From: Okeania sp. SIO2C9
Lineage (GTDB): Bacteria; Cyanobacteriota; Cyanobacteriia; Cyanobacteriales; Microcoleaceae
DNA: 51,639 nucleotides
Assembly (NCBI RefSeq): GCF_010672455.1
Contig: NZ_JAAHGO010000066.1
Span: 1 to 51,639, forward strand
Direction: 5' to 3'
The notes under the pieces were generated by a model, which searched no databases, was not told where the DNA came from, and saw only the letters and a list, made by a program, of their open reading frames with translations. How positions within the stretch are numbered: the stretch's first letter is position 1; the number at the start of each line of letters is the position of its first letter. This document shows, piece by piece, positions 49,868 through 51,639 of this stretch. The position numbers and the translations under genes were made by a program.

Positions 49868-50833
49868 TCAAAAATCCCACATGACGGGGCGATCGTCTAA
49901 AGGATCTGTGACTATCCGTCCGATCGCATCAATTTTTGCTAGGTCATCCTCAGATAATTTAACATCTCCAGCTTTAGCATTAGCAGTAGCTTGTTCAGCA
50001 TTTCTTGCTCCAACGATAGCATTTGTCTGGGGTTGAGCAATTAACCAGGCGATCGCTAGTTGAGCTAGACTGCATTGTTTACTTTCCGCAATAGGACGCA
50101 GTTTTGCTAAAGCGGTTTGCACTCGTTCGTAGTTTTCTTTGATATAAAATAGTCTATTTTTAGCACGATGATCGCCTTCTGCAAATTTGTGGTCTGGTCC
50201 GAATTTGCCTGTTAATAAACCCTGTGCTAATGAAGAATAAGCAATAATAGAAATATTCTTTTCAACACAGTAAGGCATTTCTTCTTTTTCTATTTTTCGC
50301 CAGAATAAAGAATAGGGTGGTTGGGTACTATCAATCTGACCATATTGAGCTGCTTCTGCTGTTTGTTCGCGAGAAAAATTAGACACACCAATTGCTCGAA
50401 TTTTACCCTGCTCTTTGAGTTTATTTAGGGCGTTCATTGTTTCTGCAATTGGTACAATTTCACTATTAAATGCACCAGACGGCCAGTGAATTTGATAGAG
50501 GTCAATATAATCAGTTTTCAGGTTTTTGAGGGAGCGATCGCAAGCTTCTATTACTTGGTCATATTTGAGATGATTGGGAAAAACTTTAGTCGCTAAAATT
50601 ACTTTTTCTCGAACATCTCCTACTGCTTGAGCAACTATTCGTTCTGAGTAACCATCTCCATAAATTTCAGCAGTATCAATTGTGGTGATACCTGCATCAA
50701 CAGCAGCTCTTATTCCTTTGATAGTTTCAGAATCTTCAATTCCAACCCACATCTTTTTTCCAGCTTGCCATGTACCCATAATGATTGGGGTAATTTCAAT
50801 TTCAGAGTTACCTAATTTTCGCTTCTCCATCAT
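49868..50833 (-). CDS. Aldo/keto reductase
   Basis: 321 residues, a complete (beta/alpha)8 NADP-dependent oxidoreductase. The catalytic tetrad is D53, Y58 (TIDTAEIYG), K83 (LATKVF) and H116 (YQIHWPSG). It also has GKIRAIGVSNFS, IAYSSLAQGLLTGKF and the NADP-binding AIVGARNAEQ. Substrate unknown, probably carbonyl detoxification or redox balance. Two adjacent ATGs are possible, and I keep the first. It differs from the stub at 7601, which is another family member. No operon partner. Confidence 0.93.
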   Translation of the reverse strand: MMEKRKLGNSEIEITPIIMGTWQAGKKMWVGIEDSETIKGIRAAVDAGITTIDTAEIYGDGYSERIVAQAVGDVREKVILATKVFPNHLKYDQVIEACDRSLKNLKTDYIDLYQIHWPSGAFNSEIVPIAETMNALNKLKEQGKIRAIGVSNFSREQTAEAAQYGQIDSTQPPYSLFWRKIEKEEMPYCVEKNISIIAYSSLAQGLLTGKFGPDHKFAEGDHRAKNRLFYIKENYERVQTALAKLRPIAESKQCSLAQLAIAWLIAQPQTNAIVGARNAEQATANAKAGDVKLSEDDLAKIDAIGRIVTDPLDDRPVMWDF

Positions 50834-51178
50834 CGTCTCCTAATTATTCTGAGTATAATTATAGCTATAACATATTGTGCATTAAGTCAATATGAATAAT
50901 TAATATTTGAATATTAATGATGTTCTTATTTATAGATATTATTGGGATTTTAAGTATATTTATTGAGTCCCAATAATACACTTAAGTAATTACCAATTCC
51001 TGATTTTTTATTCAAAACAAATGCCAGTAAATATACGTTAGCAATTTGACTTATATTATAATTTTTTCTAAGAAAAGCTTGCCATTTTAGCTATAAAACA
51101 GTTAGCCTAAAGAAGGTTAAAGGAAACGGATTAAATATTAAATACTTTTATAAAAACATTTAAAATAGAGGAAGATAT

Positions 51179-51639
51179 ATGAATTCAAAATTGTTAGGGA
51201 TGACTAAATCTATTCTATTTATAGAGCCCACTGTAGAAGACTATCAAATTCTTGTTCGTGGAACAAATCCCAATATTAAAATTGTAATTCTGGATACATA
51301 CCGCGACGGTATCCAACAAATTACAGAAACATTAGTTCGTAACCAGGAAGTCAAAACTGTTCATATAGTTTCTCATGGTTCACCAGGTTGTTTACAGTTT
51401 GGTAATAGCCAATTAAATATTGATAGTATTAATCATAGTTATGCCGAAGATTTAGAAACTTGGTCAGTTACTAATATATTACTCTATGGTTGTAATGTCG
51501 CTGCTTCCGATACAGGTACAGAATTTTTGGAAAAGCTACATCAGTTAACAGGGGCAAATATTGCGGCTTCTGCTAGACCAACAGGTAGTGCTGCTTTGGG
51601 TGGTGACTGGGAGTTAGAGGTTACTAAAGGTGAGATAGA
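51179..51639 (+). CDS. DUF4347-domain protein, 5' part only
   Basis: Starts at ATG 51179 with GAGGAAG five bases upstream and stays open to the window edge (153 codons). It reads MNSKLLGMTKSILFIEPTVEDYQ, then VVILDTYRDGIQQITE-like sequence, HIVSHGSPGCLQFG, ILLYGCNVAASDTG and ASARPTGSAALGGDWEL. This is the DUF4347 domain, which in cyanobacteria opens very large secreted proteins carrying cadherin, FG-GAP or RTX calcium-binding repeats. The His in VSHGS and Cys in YGCNVA recall caspase-like peptidases (inference). The rest of the gene is outside. Confidence 0.9.
   Translation, partial: MNSKLLGMTKSILFIEPTVEDYQILVRGTNPNIKIVILDTYRDGIQQITETLVRNQEVKTVHIVSHGSPGCLQFGNSQLNIDSINHSYAEDLETWSVTNILLYGCNVAASDTGTEFLEKLHQLTGANIAASARPTGSAALGGDWELEVTKGEI

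Overview
The window looks like the chromosome of a filamentous, repeat-rich marine cyanobacterium of the Trichodesmium/Okeania type. This is inferred from gene content (rpsB-tsf, ndhS, thf1/psb29, a SigC-like sigma factor, hemF, cyanobacterial-type hfq next to dapF), low GC, scattered GCGATCGC (HIP1) octamers, and low coding density: roughly 40% is non-coding and packed with short repeats, MITE-like elements and broken IS200/IS605 elements. There is no rRNA or tRNA, no CRISPR array and no prophage that I can see.

Layout. 1-2457: a DnaJ-domain membrane protein, then an IS605-type deletion derivative and a hairpin MITE. 2458-7141 (minus): a multi-PAS/GAF histidine kinase followed by its REC-GGDEF-EAL response regulator. 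7142-9200: an aldo/keto reductase stub, a DUF2470 protein and a truncated TnpB. 9322-15434 (minus): recG, a hypothetical protein, tsf and rpsB. 15435-20900: a repeat field, a glycosyltransferase pseudogene with two lesions, a putative HAS-barrel protein, and ndhS with a four-copy duplication of its downstream region. 21151-24218: mrp, hemF and a STAS protein. 24219-26166: two IS200/IS605-type right ends and a structured non-coding segment. 26167-33357: thf1, a ComFB-family protein, an M23 peptidase, a CPA2 antiporter with RCK domains, hfq and dapF. 33905-40416: the most unusual part, with a PD-(D/E)XK-like protein, a 5'-truncated SF1 helicase, a 22-unit array of about 75 bp, and a winged-helix/PLD-nuclease protein. 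41216-51639: a DMT transporter, a purine permease, lipA, sigC, a TnpB-like pseudogene, an aldo/keto reductase and the start of a DUF4347 protein running off the edge.

The best candidate for something undescribed is the 37284-38870 array. Each of its 21 complete units carries a purine-rich Shine-Dalgarno-like tract, an ATG and, in all but one, a stop 10-13 codons later. The array therefore reads as a string of mini-ORFs (type A METFxAEVMRxxK; type B MEPLxRKLCA), and a one-base difference converts one type to the other. It lies between a helicase remnant and a PLD nuclease, flanked by degenerate copies of a shared leader. Whether the peptides are made cannot be told from sequence alone.

A second theme is repeat-driven remodelling of gene ends. 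MITE copies overlap the stop codons of the PLD gene and the purine permease, a dispersed repeat includes the mrp stop codon, ndhS tails have been copied downstream, and a MITE splits the rpsB-tsf spacer.
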